Source: UBA2357 sp046295975 (GTDB lineage Bacteria > Pseudomonadota > Gammaproteobacteria > Burkholderiales > Rhodocyclaceae). Taken from it: a stretch of 64,000 nt of DNA. The stretch covers positions 4,339-68,338 of the forward strand of contig JBKBMG010000030.1 of the NCBI GenBank assembly GCA_046295975.1, in the 5' to 3' direction. The notes under the pieces were generated by a model. It saw nothing but the letters and a program-made list of their open reading frames with translations, made no database searches and had not been told where the DNA came from. Position numbers and translations under genes: made by a program. The stretch's first letter is position 1. Each line of letters opens with the position of its first letter. Positions 17,134 through 25,109 of this stretch are shown one piece after another.

Positions 17134-17517
17134 ATGCCCCCCCTCTTCCCCACGCTCCGTGCCCCGCTGGCCGCCGCAGTGCTGGCCGTCGCCACACTCG
17201 CCGCGGCACCGGTACAGGCCAATGATTTCCCCACCATAGAGCGGGTGAACTTCGTATTCGAGTGCATGCGCGACCACCCCGGTCCGTACTACGAGATGTC
17301 CACCAAGTGCTCTTGCGCGCTCGACGCGGTCGCCGCCCAGGTCAGCTTCGAGGACTATCGCACCATGCACACCGCCGCGCTCGCCAACACCATAGGCGGG
17401 GAACGTGGCGGCTACTACCGCGGCAAGCTGTGGCGCGACCAGGCACGCAATTACGAGAAACTGGCGTCGGACGCCAAGAAGGGCTGCTTCATCGACACCT
17501 CCGCCGCCAGTCGCTGA
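17134..17517 (+). CDS. Small exported cysteine-containing protein of unknown function
   Basis: The 127-residue product has a signal peptide to about residue 30 (VQANDF). The mature part of roughly 97 residues contains four cysteines, at 44 (FECMRDH), 59 and 61 (KCSCALDA) and 118 (KGCFID), an arrangement suited to two disulfides or metal binding; there is no CXXCH haem site. GGAG at about 17121 precedes the ATG. Only 36 bases separate it from the gene before, and 40 from the metallohydrolase after, so it is part of the xox/relay transcript. Function unknown. Confidence 0.75.
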   Translation: MPPLFPTLRAPLAAAVLAVATLAAAPVQANDFPTIERVNFVFECMRDHPGPYYEMSTKCSCALDAVAAQVSFEDYRTMHTAALANTIGGERGGYYRGKLWRDQARNYEKLASDAKKGCFIDTSAASR

Positions 17518-17557
17518 TCACCCGCGCCGCCCGCAAGGCGTGCAAAGCCAGGGCGCC

Positions 17558-18535
17558 ATGAACGCCGTCCGCCGCGCCGAACATACCCCCGCCGCGGTGG
17601 CGTTCGCCCTGGTCGCCTGGCTGTGGTGGCTGCCGGGCGTACCCGCAGCCGCTGAACCAACGGCCCCGCCATCGGCGCTGGCGCTTCATGCCGTGGCACC
17701 GGGGGTGTTCGTCCACACCGGCCAGCAGCAGGTCTGGTCCGCCACTAACGCCGGCGACGTGGCCAATCTGGGCGTGGTCGTGGGTGCCACCTGTGTCGCC
17801 GTCATCGACAGCGGCGGCAGCCCCGCGCTTGGCGCGCAGTTGCTCGCCGCGCTGCGGGCGCGCAGCGATTTGCCGGTGTGCTACGTGATCAACACCCATG
17901 CACACCCCGACCACATCCTCGGCAACGCCGCCTTCGCCGCCCTCGATCCGCGCCCACGCTTCGTCGCCCACAGCCGGTTCACCGCAGCGCTCGCCGCGCG
18001 CGAGCCCTCCTACCGCGCCGCGGTCGAGCGCGAGCTCCGGCTGAGCCTGGGCGCGGACGAAGTGGTCTATCCCGATATCACGGTAGAAGAAACGCTGCAA
18101 CTCGATCTGGGCGGGCGCACGCTGACCTTGCGCGCCTGGCCCACCGCCCATACCGATCACGACCTCAGCGTGCATGACGATGCCGCAGGCGTGCTGTTTC
18201 TCGGCGACCTGCTGTTCGCCGGCCACCTGCCGGTGGTGGACGGCCGCCTGCTGGGCTGGCTGGCGGTCATGGACGAACTGGCCGAACTCCCGGTACGCAT
18301 TGCGGTGCCCGGCCACGGTCCGGTGTCGCATGCCTGGCCTGCCGCGCTGAACCTGCAACGTCGCTATCTGAGCGACGTGCGCGACCGCATCCGCAACGCC
18401 CTGGCGCGGGACCTGAGTATTTCCGAGGCGGTGGCGGCACACGCCGACAGCGGCACTGAAGGCTGGCTGCTGGCCGACGAGTTCCACCGCCGCAACCTCA
18501 CGGCCGCCTTTGCCGAACTCGAGTGGGAAGAATGA
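17558..18535 (+). CDS. Quinoprotein relay system zinc metallohydrolase (MBL fold)
   Basis: This is a periplasmic metallo-beta-lactamase-fold protein of the type that occurs beside PQQ alcohol dehydrogenases together with a SoxYZ-like carrier (SoxH-like). The 325-residue precursor has an N-terminal hydrophobic export signal to about residue 31. The metal motif HAHPDH is at residues 114-119 (HxHxDH), followed by the later His in PTAHTDHD, the GDLLF aspartate and PGHG. The substrate is unknown; cleavage of a thiol adduct on the SoxY-like carrier is a reasonable inference. The ATG at 17558 is chosen because the frame upstream overlaps the preceding gene. Confidence 0.85.
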   Translation: MNAVRRAEHTPAAVAFALVAWLWWLPGVPAAAEPTAPPSALALHAVAPGVFVHTGQQQVWSATNAGDVANLGVVVGATCVAVIDSGGSPALGAQLLAALRARSDLPVCYVINTHAHPDHILGNAAFAALDPRPRFVAHSRFTAALAAREPSYRAAVERELRLSLGADEVVYPDITVEETLQLDLGGRTLTLRAWPTAHTDHDLSVHDDAAGVLFLGDLLFAGHLPVVDGRLLGWLAVMDELAELPVRIAVPGHGPVSHAWPAALNLQRRYLSDVRDRIRNALARDLSISEAVAAHADSGTEGWLLADEFHRRNLTAAFAELEWEE

Positions 18536-19392
18536 TCATGACTACATCCTTGCCGAAACGCTCGCCCGCATCCAAGACCCTGCTGCTTGCCTGCGCGCTG
18601 CTACTGTGCGCGATCGGCAGTGCATGGGCGCAGCGGTCTGCCCCTGCCGACCCCGCCGACCCGGAGTCCAGCGCCATCTGGCAGCAGGTGCGCGCCAGCA
18701 TGTTCCAGGACCGGCCGATCACCCCTGGCGATGCCTTGCTTAGTCTTGACGCCCCGGACCGGGCCCAGGACGCCGCCATCGTGCCGATCGCCATCCGCAC
18801 GCAGGTCGAGCAGACGCCGGCGCGTTTCATCGAACGGGTGTACCTCGTCATCGACAACAATCCGTCACCGGTGGGCGCCATCTTCCACTTCACCCCGGCC
18901 AGCGGCCGCGCCGACATCGAAACACGCGTGCGCATCGACGCCTACACCCACGTGCGCGCCATCGCCGAGATGAACGACGGCTCGCTGCACATGGCCACCC
19001 GCTTCGTCAAGGCCTCCGGCGGTTGCTCCGCCCCGCCGGGCAAGGACATGGCCGCAGCGATGGCCAGCCTGGGCAAGATGCGCTTCCGCGTCGAGGACGA
19101 CATCCAGCCAGGCACGCCGGCCCGCGCCCAGTTGATGATCAGCCATCCCAACAACTCCGGCCTGGTCATGGACCAGCTTACCCGCCTCTACACCCCCGCC
19201 TACTTCGTGCGCCGGATCCAGGTGAGTTACGCCGGTGAGCCGATTCTCGCCGCCGATGTCGACTTCTCGATCAGCGAGAACCCCAACTTCCGCTTCTATT
19301 TCCTGCCACGCGGCGACGGCGAACTCAAGGCAGAGGTCATCGACACCAACGACTTGCGCTTCGAAACCGCGCTGACGGTTGCGCCGAAGTAG
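18532..19392 (+). CDS. Quinoprotein dehydrogenase-associated SoxYZ-like carrier protein
   Basis: The protein fuses a SoxY-like and a SoxZ-like domain behind a signal peptide (ends SAWAQR). In Sox systems SoxY carries sulfur intermediates on a Cys at its swinging arm. Here the equivalent KASGGCSAPPG has Cys165 (numbering from 18532) in the linker between the two domains, as expected for the fused relay family. The ATG at 18532 overlaps the metallohydrolase stop by four bases (ATGA); a second ATG at 18538 is also possible. It is the last gene of the xox transcript. The cargo is unknown; a C1 or thiol adduct formed during alcohol oxidation is speculation. Confidence 0.87.
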   Translation: MIMTTSLPKRSPASKTLLLACALLLCAIGSAWAQRSAPADPADPESSAIWQQVRASMFQDRPITPGDALLSLDAPDRAQDAAIVPIAIRTQVEQTPARFIERVYLVIDNNPSPVGAIFHFTPASGRADIETRVRIDAYTHVRAIAEMNDGSLHMATRFVKASGGCSAPPGKDMAAAMASLGKMRFRVEDDIQPGTPARAQLMISHPNNSGLVMDQLTRLYTPAYFVRRIQVSYAGEPILAADVDFSISENPNFRFYFLPRGDGELKAEVIDTNDLRFETALTVAPK

Positions 19393-19400
19393 CGCAGCGC

Positions 19401-19416
19401 GCCGGCCGCGGCCGGC
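19401..19416. terminator. GC-rich palindrome after the xox operon
   Basis: GCCGGCCGCGGCCGGC is a perfect 16-base palindrome placed 9 bases after the SoxYZ-like stop and between convergent genes. It lacks a T-run. It may help end the xox transcript, but this is weak evidence. Confidence 0.35.
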
Positions 19417-19464
19417 CCGCGCGAGTGAACGAGTGGAATCTCAACGCGCCAACAGGTCAGCACG

Positions 19465-19818
19465 TCACCCCGTCAGCCGGTCACGGAAGATGAAGAACAC
19501 CGCCCCCATCAGGCACAGCCCGGCCCAGAGATAATCGAGCTTCAGCGGTTCCTTGAGATAGAACAGGGCAAACGGGACGAACACGGTCAGCGTGATGGCC
19601 TCCTGCATCACCTTCAACTGCCCGACGCTCAGCACCGTGTAGCCGATGCGATTGGCCGGCACTTGCAGCAGGTACTCGAACAAGGCAATGCCCCAACTGA
19701 TGAAGGCGGCAATCATCCAGGGTTTGCCATTCAATTCCTTCAGGTGCGCGTACCACGCGAACGTCATGAAAATGTTGCTGCAGAACAGCAGGAGGATGCT
19801 GAGGGCGATCGGATTCAA
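19465..19818 (-). CDS. DMT-family small membrane protein (DUF486)
   Basis: This 117-residue inner-membrane protein belongs to the DUF486 branch of the drug/metabolite transporter superfamily. Four hydrophobic segments are visible (about 5-22, 35-52, 70-90, 95-112), with the family motifs NIFMTFAWYAHLK and QEAITLTVFVPFALFYLKEPL. Transport activity is unknown. Start is the TTG at 19818, which matches the family N-terminus MNPIALSILLL although the ribosome binding site is poor. It is convergent to the xox operon and appears to be a single-gene unit unrelated to its neighbours. Confidence 0.88.
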   Translation of the reverse strand: MNPIALSILLLFCSNIFMTFAWYAHLKELNGKPWMIAAFISWGIALFEYLLQVPANRIGYTVLSVGQLKVMQEAITLTVFVPFALFYLKEPLKLDYLWAGLCLMGAVFFIFRDRLTG

Positions 19819-19987
19819 GGGCAGACCGGGGTAAGGTGAAAATGCAATCGGTGCGGCGCAGCGGACGATGGGTTCTGCAAGACCGTGCCGTGCGCGACGC
19901 CATTCGTACCGAGCCCTACGGTATCAAGGGCTTGGGCACAGGCATCGCCTGAGACGTCTGAACATGGTTCAATGCGCCGCGGCTCAT

Positions 19988-20020
19988 GCGCGCCGGGCCG
20001 GGGGCCGGGGCCCGGCGCGC
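19988..20020 (-). terminator. Strong GC hairpin after the iron-regulated operon
   Basis: GCGCGCCGGGCC (19988-19999) pairs perfectly with GGCCCGGCGCGC (20009-20020) around a nine-base loop, starting nine bases beyond the stop of the last gene of the minus-strand operon. There is no T-run, so termination efficiency is uncertain. Confidence 0.5.
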
Positions 20021-20028
20021 GGGCGGGA

Positions 20029-20460
20029 TCAGTGCTTCTTGACGCGCTCGCTTCCGTCCAACTCCATCTTCACGCCGGACAGGTTGCCGTGCTCGTCGAC
20101 GAAATGCACGTGCAGATACTCGTGGTCGTCACGGTCATCGTGTTTGATCTTGAGGTTGTAGATATCGCTCCCGCGTTCCTGGATGGCCTTGCGACCGCCC
20201 TCCGGCAGGCTGCCGAAGACCTCGTCGATCACGATCTTCTCCGTGCCGCCAAGCAGCTTCTTGGTCGTGGCGTCCCACACGAGTTGATGGGCTTTCCCGT
20301 GGCGGAAATAGCCGACCTCGATCTCGGTGACCTGATGCGCGTTGGCCTCGACGATTTCGCCGAGCTTGGCGCCCACCAGGAAGCGGGCGGTCGCCTGCTG
20401 AGCGTCCATGGGCAGATCCCAGAACGATTTGACGATCCGCTTGCTTTCCTTCTGTGTCAT
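20029..20460 (-). CDS. Small soluble protein of unknown function, last gene of the FecI-type operon
   Basis: I do not recognise this 143-residue protein. It is charged (many Lys, Glu, Asp), has no signal peptide or membrane segment, and its middle and end have alternating strand-like patterns (EIEVGYFRHGKAHQLVWD; EYLHVHFVDEHGNLSGVKME). The histidine-rich stretch HDDRDDHEYLHVHF could bind metal, but this is only a composition argument. The ATG at 20460 follows GAGGATAAGAAG; an in-frame TTG at 20478 is less likely. It lies 14 bases after the BFD-like gene and so belongs to the same transcript. Confidence 0.75.
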   Translation of the reverse strand: MTQKESKRIVKSFWDLPMDAQQATARFLVGAKLGEIVEANAHQVTEIEVGYFRHGKAHQLVWDATTKKLLGGTEKIVIDEVFGSLPEGGRKAIQERGSDIYNLKIKHDDRDDHEYLHVHFVDEHGNLSGVKMELDGSERVKKH

Positions 20461-20474
20461 CTTCTTATCCTCAT

Positions 20475-20699
20475 TCAAGATGATTGGGTTGGGAGGAGAC
20501 CCCGGGACGGGGTCTCGGATGTTGGCTGAGCGGTTTCACCGCCCAGCACTTTTCTGACCCTGGGGATGCACTCCGCACATTTCGGCGTGCAGCCCAGGAA
20601 TCGGAAACCGGTCTTGACGTTGTGCGCCCCTCCGGCGCGTGCGCGCTCGAAGGCCGCATAGCTCAGTGCATGGCAGGTGCAGCAGATCTCGTCCCGCAT
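20475..20699 (-). CDS. BFD-like [2Fe-2S]-binding protein
   Basis: This 74-residue protein resembles bacterioferritin-associated ferredoxin, which reduces ferric iron in bacterioferritin to release it. Candidate cluster ligands are in ICCTCH (Cys6, Cys7, Cys9) near the N-terminus and in CTPKCAEC (Cys37, Cys41, Cys44), followed by a short basic helix IPRVRKVL. The spacing differs somewhat from classical Bfd (CxC...CxxC). Its ATG overlaps the stop of the ABC membrane gene by four bases (ATGA). Within an iron-regulated operon, a role in reducing or releasing imported iron in the cytoplasm is likely but not shown. Confidence 0.8.
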   Translation of the reverse strand: MRDEICCTCHALSYAAFERARAGGAHNVKTGFRFLGCTPKCAECIPRVRKVLGGETAQPTSETPSRGLLPTQSS

Positions 20700-21649
20700 C
20701 AGGGCTGCTCGCTCGCCGGTACCAGGGAGCGGATCAGGGCCGGGTGCGCCTCCTGCCAGCGGGTGTAGACCCGGCCAATGTCGCCCAAAGGCTTGGCCAG
20801 GAGCTTGAGGTTCACCGCCAGCGCGGACAGCTCGGCCAAGCTGATGTCCTTCACCGACGGACCGATGCCCAGCACATAGGCAATGGCCGCCACCGCCGCA
20901 AACGAGGTCCACATCACGATGTCGCTGGCGTCCTCGGCCAGCCACTTGAGGATGTGCAGGCGCACGCTGGTGGAGACGAAGCGTTCCTGATGGTGATGCA
21001 GCCGGCTGCGCTCTCCCGAGCCGGTAGCCTCGGATATCCGCGACTGCAGGTCGAGAATCTCGCGGCTGCGATGGCTGATGCGGCTACCGAAGAACCATAC
21101 GAAGAAGATCGTGGGCAAGGCGCTGACCACGAGAACGGGCAACCACTGCGCGCCGATGGACAGCTGCCACAAGAGGACCGAGGTCACCACCGTGACGATC
21201 TTCCACGAGTCCTTGTAGATCACCTGGAAGCCTTTCTTGGCGACGTCGCTGCCGTACAGCACGTGGGCCACATCCTGCGACACATCGGCCTTTTGCCGCT
21301 TCTCGAGGTAGCTGCGCTGCATCGCGATGATCAGGCGGTACTCCACCACCTTGTTCAGGATCTTCTCGCCGAATTCCACCGCAACCAGGCCGATCGAGAT
21401 CGCCAGGAAGAACGGCACGAACTCGGGCAGCAGCCGCCACGGATCCGTCACCCCGGCCTCGATCGCGGCCACCACGCGCTTGGTCAGCCACGCGAACGAG
21501 GGCGAGAGGGCGGCGGCGGCGGCGGTTGCGGACAATAGCCCGGCCAGCGGCAGCCAGAGCCGAAACAGCGTTCTCGCCATCTCGACCGCGAGCAGCCTGG
21601 ACGGCAGGGTGCTGATGGGCCGAGCCGGCGCTTCGGTCAGCGTGTTCAT
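20699..21649 (-). CDS. ABC transporter six-transmembrane-domain protein lacking an ATPase domain
   Basis: The 316-residue protein looks like the membrane domain of an exporter-type ABC transporter (ABC_membrane_3 type). Hydrophobic segments lie near residues 27-50, 75-100, 150-175, 180-200 and 245-270, with long intervening helices such as KRQKADVSQDVAHVLYGSDV (part). There is no Walker A, LSGGQ or Walker B sequence, and no separate ATPase gene is in the operon. It could borrow an ATPase from elsewhere or have become a non-ATP membrane partner. The ATG at 21649 sits six bases before the stop of the upstream propeller gene, so the two are coupled. Substrate unknown. Confidence 0.8.
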   Translation of the reverse strand: MNTLTEAPARPISTLPSRLLAVEMARTLFRLWLPLAGLLSATAAAAALSPSFAWLTKRVVAAIEAGVTDPWRLLPEFVPFFLAISIGLVAVEFGEKILNKVVEYRLIIAMQRSYLEKRQKADVSQDVAHVLYGSDVAKKGFQVIYKDSWKIVTVVTSVLLWQLSIGAQWLPVLVVSALPTIFFVWFFGSRISHRSREILDLQSRISEATGSGERSRLHHHQERFVSTSVRLHILKWLAEDASDIVMWTSFAAVAAIAYVLGIGPSVKDISLAELSALAVNLKLLAKPLGDIGRVYTRWQEAHPALIRSLVPASEQP

Positions 21650-21654
21650 GGGCG

Positions 21655-23313
21655 TCAGCCCAGGACCCGGACATCGAGCCGGTCGGTGGCCACGATCCGC
21701 TCGCCCACCGCCACGCTCTTCACCCGCGCGGGCCAGTCCGCCAGCGCGATCCAATCCGTTGCCCCGGCCGGCAGGCGCCAGCCCGCCTCGCCCGTCCAGG
21801 CAAGCAATCCTCCGTCGGGATGGGCAACCGCATCGAGCTTGCCGGCGCCCAGGGGCGAAGGCAGCGGCGCTACCCCGGCGCGCGTCACACGATGGATGCG
21901 ACCGCCGCTGCCAACGAGCAACGCATCGCCGTCGATCGCCAGCGGCGTGCAGGCGCCGCGGAACAACGCGAGGACGTCGACGCGCGCCCCCTCGGCCCCG
22001 CCCGCCACATCAAGCTGCGCCAGCCGGCCATCGACGGTACCGACGAGCAATCTGTCGGAAGACGCCGCCAGCAGGCCATGCACGGTGCACCCACCCAAGG
22101 CCTGGACGAAGGCGAGCTTTTTCGGCTGCCCCAGGTCGGACACGAACAAGCCAGCCTTGGTCCCGAGCACCAGACGGTCGCCAGCAAAGGCGATGCCGGT
22201 CATCTCGGCGAAGTGCGGACGGGTGGCGAACTTCACCTGCTTCCAGGTGCAACCGCTGTCCCAGGACACGAACAGCGCACGCTGAGCGGCGAGATACCAG
22301 GCGCCGTCGGGTGACAGCGCCACACCCTCGGCATCGAGCACCGACCAGTCGGCCGTGCAGCGCGACCAGTTGTGCCCGCCGTCGTCGGACCAATAGCTGC
22401 CGTAGCTCGCGGTCGCAAGCAGCCGCCCCTCGTCGAGCGCCCACAGCTTCTTGATCTTGGCCGCGTGCGGGGCGATCGCCACGTCCTCGAAGAGATCGCG
22501 TACCGCAGCGGTGAACAGGTCCAGGACCAAGGCACCATTGCCACCGGCGATCACCGCGTACCGCTCGAACATGACCAGGGCTTCGGCTTCCGCGAAGCGC
22601 GGGTCCTTGATCTCGAGACTGGCTCCGCCATCGAACTGCACGCACAACTTGTTGCCGGCGATCCACGCCACCCGATCACCCTCGAACGCGGCTGCGCTGG
22701 CCGCATCCTTCTGCAGCCGCAGCGGCTCACCCTCGGCCCACGGGCCACGCCAGCGGGTGACGTAGCGACCATTGCACTCGGCGAGAATACCGTCGTGGTA
22801 GGTCGTCTCGAGCGCGATGCGCCAGCTGTCGCCACCGTCCTCCGAGACGATGAGCGCGGGCAGCATGCCGGCGCCCTGCTTCTTGGCAAAGGCGACGATG
22901 CGCGCACCTTGGGCGCTGAGCCCGATGATCTCGGTATGGCCTTCGCCATATACCTTGACCCAAGCGTCATCCTGCTGCCGGTAAATGCCGCGCTTGCCAC
23001 CTACGAAGACGGCGGCATCCGCCGCGACCGCCGACTTGAGCTCGTCCCGCGGTGGCGCAGGCAGGGTGTCGAGTGCACGCCCGTCGTGGTCCAGGAGATG
23101 GATGGACTGTCCGCCGGCCGAACTGGCGACGACGATCATGCCGCGCGGGGCCGGGCCCAGCGCGGCGATCTTCTTGCCCGACCAGTCCGCGCTTGCGTGC
23201 AACACGCCGTCCTTCAGACGATACAGGCCGTTGGCGCTGCCCAGCCAGGTGCTTGCCCCGGTGCGCAATGCGCATTTCACTTCGGGGCGGCGGTGGGTGA
23301 TGAGTTCGTTCAT
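21655..23313 (-). CDS. Beta-propeller (BNR-repeat) protein, tandem paralogue 1
   Basis: This 552-residue protein has no signal peptide and so should be cytoplasmic. It contains BNR/Asp-box-like turns SEDGGDSW (157-164), SDDGGHNW (309-316) and SWDSGCTW (350-357), and repeated blade ends such as TWLGSANGLYRL and VFVGGKRGIYR, indicating a beta-propeller. It is clearly paralogous to the next gene upstream in the operon: the Asp-boxes lie at matching positions and the flanks align (WSVLDAEGVALSPDG versus WTVLDAESIARSADG). The true start is ATG 23313 (MNELITHRRPE); the frame continues to 23943 but only as antisense-style sequence overlapping the paralogue. Function unknown. Confidence 0.82.
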   Translation of the reverse strand: MNELITHRRPEVKCALRTGASTWLGSANGLYRLKDGVLHASADWSGKKIAALGPAPRGMIVVASSAGGQSIHLLDHDGRALDTLPAPPRDELKSAVAADAAVFVGGKRGIYRQQDDAWVKVYGEGHTEIIGLSAQGARIVAFAKKQGAGMLPALIVSEDGGDSWRIALETTYHDGILAECNGRYVTRWRGPWAEGEPLRLQKDAASAAAFEGDRVAWIAGNKLCVQFDGGASLEIKDPRFAEAEALVMFERYAVIAGGNGALVLDLFTAAVRDLFEDVAIAPHAAKIKKLWALDEGRLLATASYGSYWSDDGGHNWSRCTADWSVLDAEGVALSPDGAWYLAAQRALFVSWDSGCTWKQVKFATRPHFAEMTGIAFAGDRLVLGTKAGLFVSDLGQPKKLAFVQALGGCTVHGLLAASSDRLLVGTVDGRLAQLDVAGGAEGARVDVLALFRGACTPLAIDGDALLVGSGGRIHRVTRAGVAPLPSPLGAGKLDAVAHPDGGLLAWTGEAGWRLPAGATDWIALADWPARVKSVAVGERIVATDRLDVRVLG

Positions 23314-23368
23314 AGGGGTATTCCGATAGGGATTCAGGACGGGTTCCGCGGGGGTGTCGTCGTTGCCC

Positions 23369-25057
23369 TCAGGCCTCGACGCCGGACAGGAAGACGCGCC
23401 GGATCTGGCGCCGGTCGGTGGTGAGCAGCGCACGCCCGGCGTCGCACAGGCAAGCGTGGCGGACACCCGCCGGCCACGCCGACAACGGGCGCAGCGGCAT
23501 GGCAAGCCCACCCTGCCAGGCGCGCACCTCGTTCCACAGCACGAAACCCTCCGCGCCGACGGGCAGCAGCGTGTACTCCCCCTCGTCCTGCGCGGGCGTG
23601 ACGTCCCGCGCCACCCCGTCGACGAACTCGAACACCCGCGCACCGGTGGCGAGCAGAAAATGCGACGCCCGCCCGATGACCGATGACTCGAACACCGGCA
23701 GGTCGGCGATCGGCGTGGCGATGTCGCGGGTCGGGTCGTAGTGCCACACCTTCCCATCGCCCGTCCCGACGACCAGACCATTGCCATCCGACGCCGCCTG
23801 AAGCGCCTCAATGGCCTGATGCGCGAAGGCCGGAACGTAGACGACGGCCTCGGGATCGGTGAGCGCACCGGTGAGCAGCCCGGTCTTGCTGCCGACAAAG
23901 ACCCGCCCGTCCACCGACGCCACGCCGCCACGCAATTCGGCATAGTGGTGCTGCTTCACCTTGAGCTTCACGTAACGCCAGCTCGCCCCGTTGTCTGCGC
24001 TGACGAACAACGCACGCTGGCACTGCAGCCACCAGCGACCGTCGGCACTGCGCGCAATGGACTCGGCATCGAGCACGGTCCACTCCGAGTCAACCGGTCG
24101 CCAGTCTTCGCCGTTGTCGGAGCGGAAACTGCCGAAGGTCGCAGTCACCAGCAGCGCGCCGTCGTCGAGCGCAAACAGGCGCTTGCGCTTGCCCAGGCCT
24201 TGCGGCAACGGCATGGCCGCGAACAGGTCGGTGGCGACGCCGCGTGCCGGGTCGACCAGATACGCGCCCTGCACGCCCGCCGTCAGCGCCCGCGTTGGCA
24301 GCACATGCAGATGCTCGGCCTCGGCCATCACCGGATGGTAGAAGGAGGCAGCCGCATGCCCGGCGCGCTGGGTTTCCAGCTTGTCACCATCGAGCACCGC
24401 CCATCCGTCATCAAAAAGGCATGCGGCGCTGAGCGGGTGCTTCTTGTACTCGCCACGCTCACCGCGCCGCCGTGCCCCCTTCCAGCGCGTGACCATCCAG
24501 TTCTCGTCGGCTGCATGGACGTAGTCCTGATAGTCCTGCGAGGACTGCACCGACCAGGTTTCGCCCCCGTCGAGCGACTCGATCAGCGCGGGCCGCTCGC
24601 CCGGCCCCATTTTCTTCACCGACGCGCGGATGTGCCGGCCATCGGCGCTCCTCACCCAGAGGACTTCGCCGCGCCCGTGCGCATCGCCGTAGATGCGCTC
24701 CCAGTACTCGCCGTCGAACCGGAAGAGCCCGCTCTTGGTACCCGCGATCAGCGTGGAGGCCGCCATCCACAGCGTCTTGATCTTCTCGCGCGGCACGAGG
24801 GGCATCGCCTCGACCGGATTCCATGCGCTGTCGCAACGATGCAGCGACTGGCCGTCGCTATCCTCGATCAGCAGCACATAACCGTCCGTCGTGGCGGCAA
24901 TGTGCTGGACAGGCCGACCGCGCCAGGCTTCGATTTCGACCAGTGCATCGTCGATGAGCGCGTAGAGACCCATCTCGGTCGCCAGGAAAACGCGTTCGCC
25001 CTGGCGCAGTGTCGACCTCACCTGGGGGCGTGCGAATCGGGACATGGATTCGTTCAT
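23369..25057 (-). CDS. Beta-propeller (BNR-repeat) protein, tandem paralogue 2
   Basis: The 562-residue product is the upstream member of the propeller pair. Asp-box turns are SLDGGETW (161-168), SDNGEDW (313-319) and SADNGASW (353-360), and the blade motifs VFLATEMGLYAL and LIAGTKSGLFRF correspond to those of its paralogue. It lacks an export signal, unlike the YCF48-like protein at 57296-58342. It lies between the TonB-dependent receptor and paralogue 1, so both propellers are probably made together with the receptor. The start may be 25057 or the ATG four codons later (MSRFARP). No enzyme signature is seen; a protein-binding scaffold is the simplest guess. Confidence 0.82.
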   Translation of the reverse strand: MNESMSRFARPQVRSTLRQGERVFLATEMGLYALIDDALVEIEAWRGRPVQHIAATTDGYVLLIEDSDGQSLHRCDSAWNPVEAMPLVPREKIKTLWMAASTLIAGTKSGLFRFDGEYWERIYGDAHGRGEVLWVRSADGRHIRASVKKMGPGERPALIESLDGGETWSVQSSQDYQDYVHAADENWMVTRWKGARRRGERGEYKKHPLSAACLFDDGWAVLDGDKLETQRAGHAAASFYHPVMAEAEHLHVLPTRALTAGVQGAYLVDPARGVATDLFAAMPLPQGLGKRKRLFALDDGALLVTATFGSFRSDNGEDWRPVDSEWTVLDAESIARSADGRWWLQCQRALFVSADNGASWRYVKLKVKQHHYAELRGGVASVDGRVFVGSKTGLLTGALTDPEAVVYVPAFAHQAIEALQAASDGNGLVVGTGDGKVWHYDPTRDIATPIADLPVFESSVIGRASHFLLATGARVFEFVDGVARDVTPAQDEGEYTLLPVGAEGFVLWNEVRAWQGGLAMPLRPLSAWPAGVRHACLCDAGRALLTTDRRQIRRVFLSGVEA

Positions 25058-25109
25058 ACAGTCTGTGTAATTTATGGATGATTCGGGGGGGTTGGATGGG
25101 CAAGACGGA

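Noticed and set aside
18942..19169. Small minus-strand frames inside the SoxYZ-like gene
   Set aside because: Antisense to a well-supported gene, no start signals.
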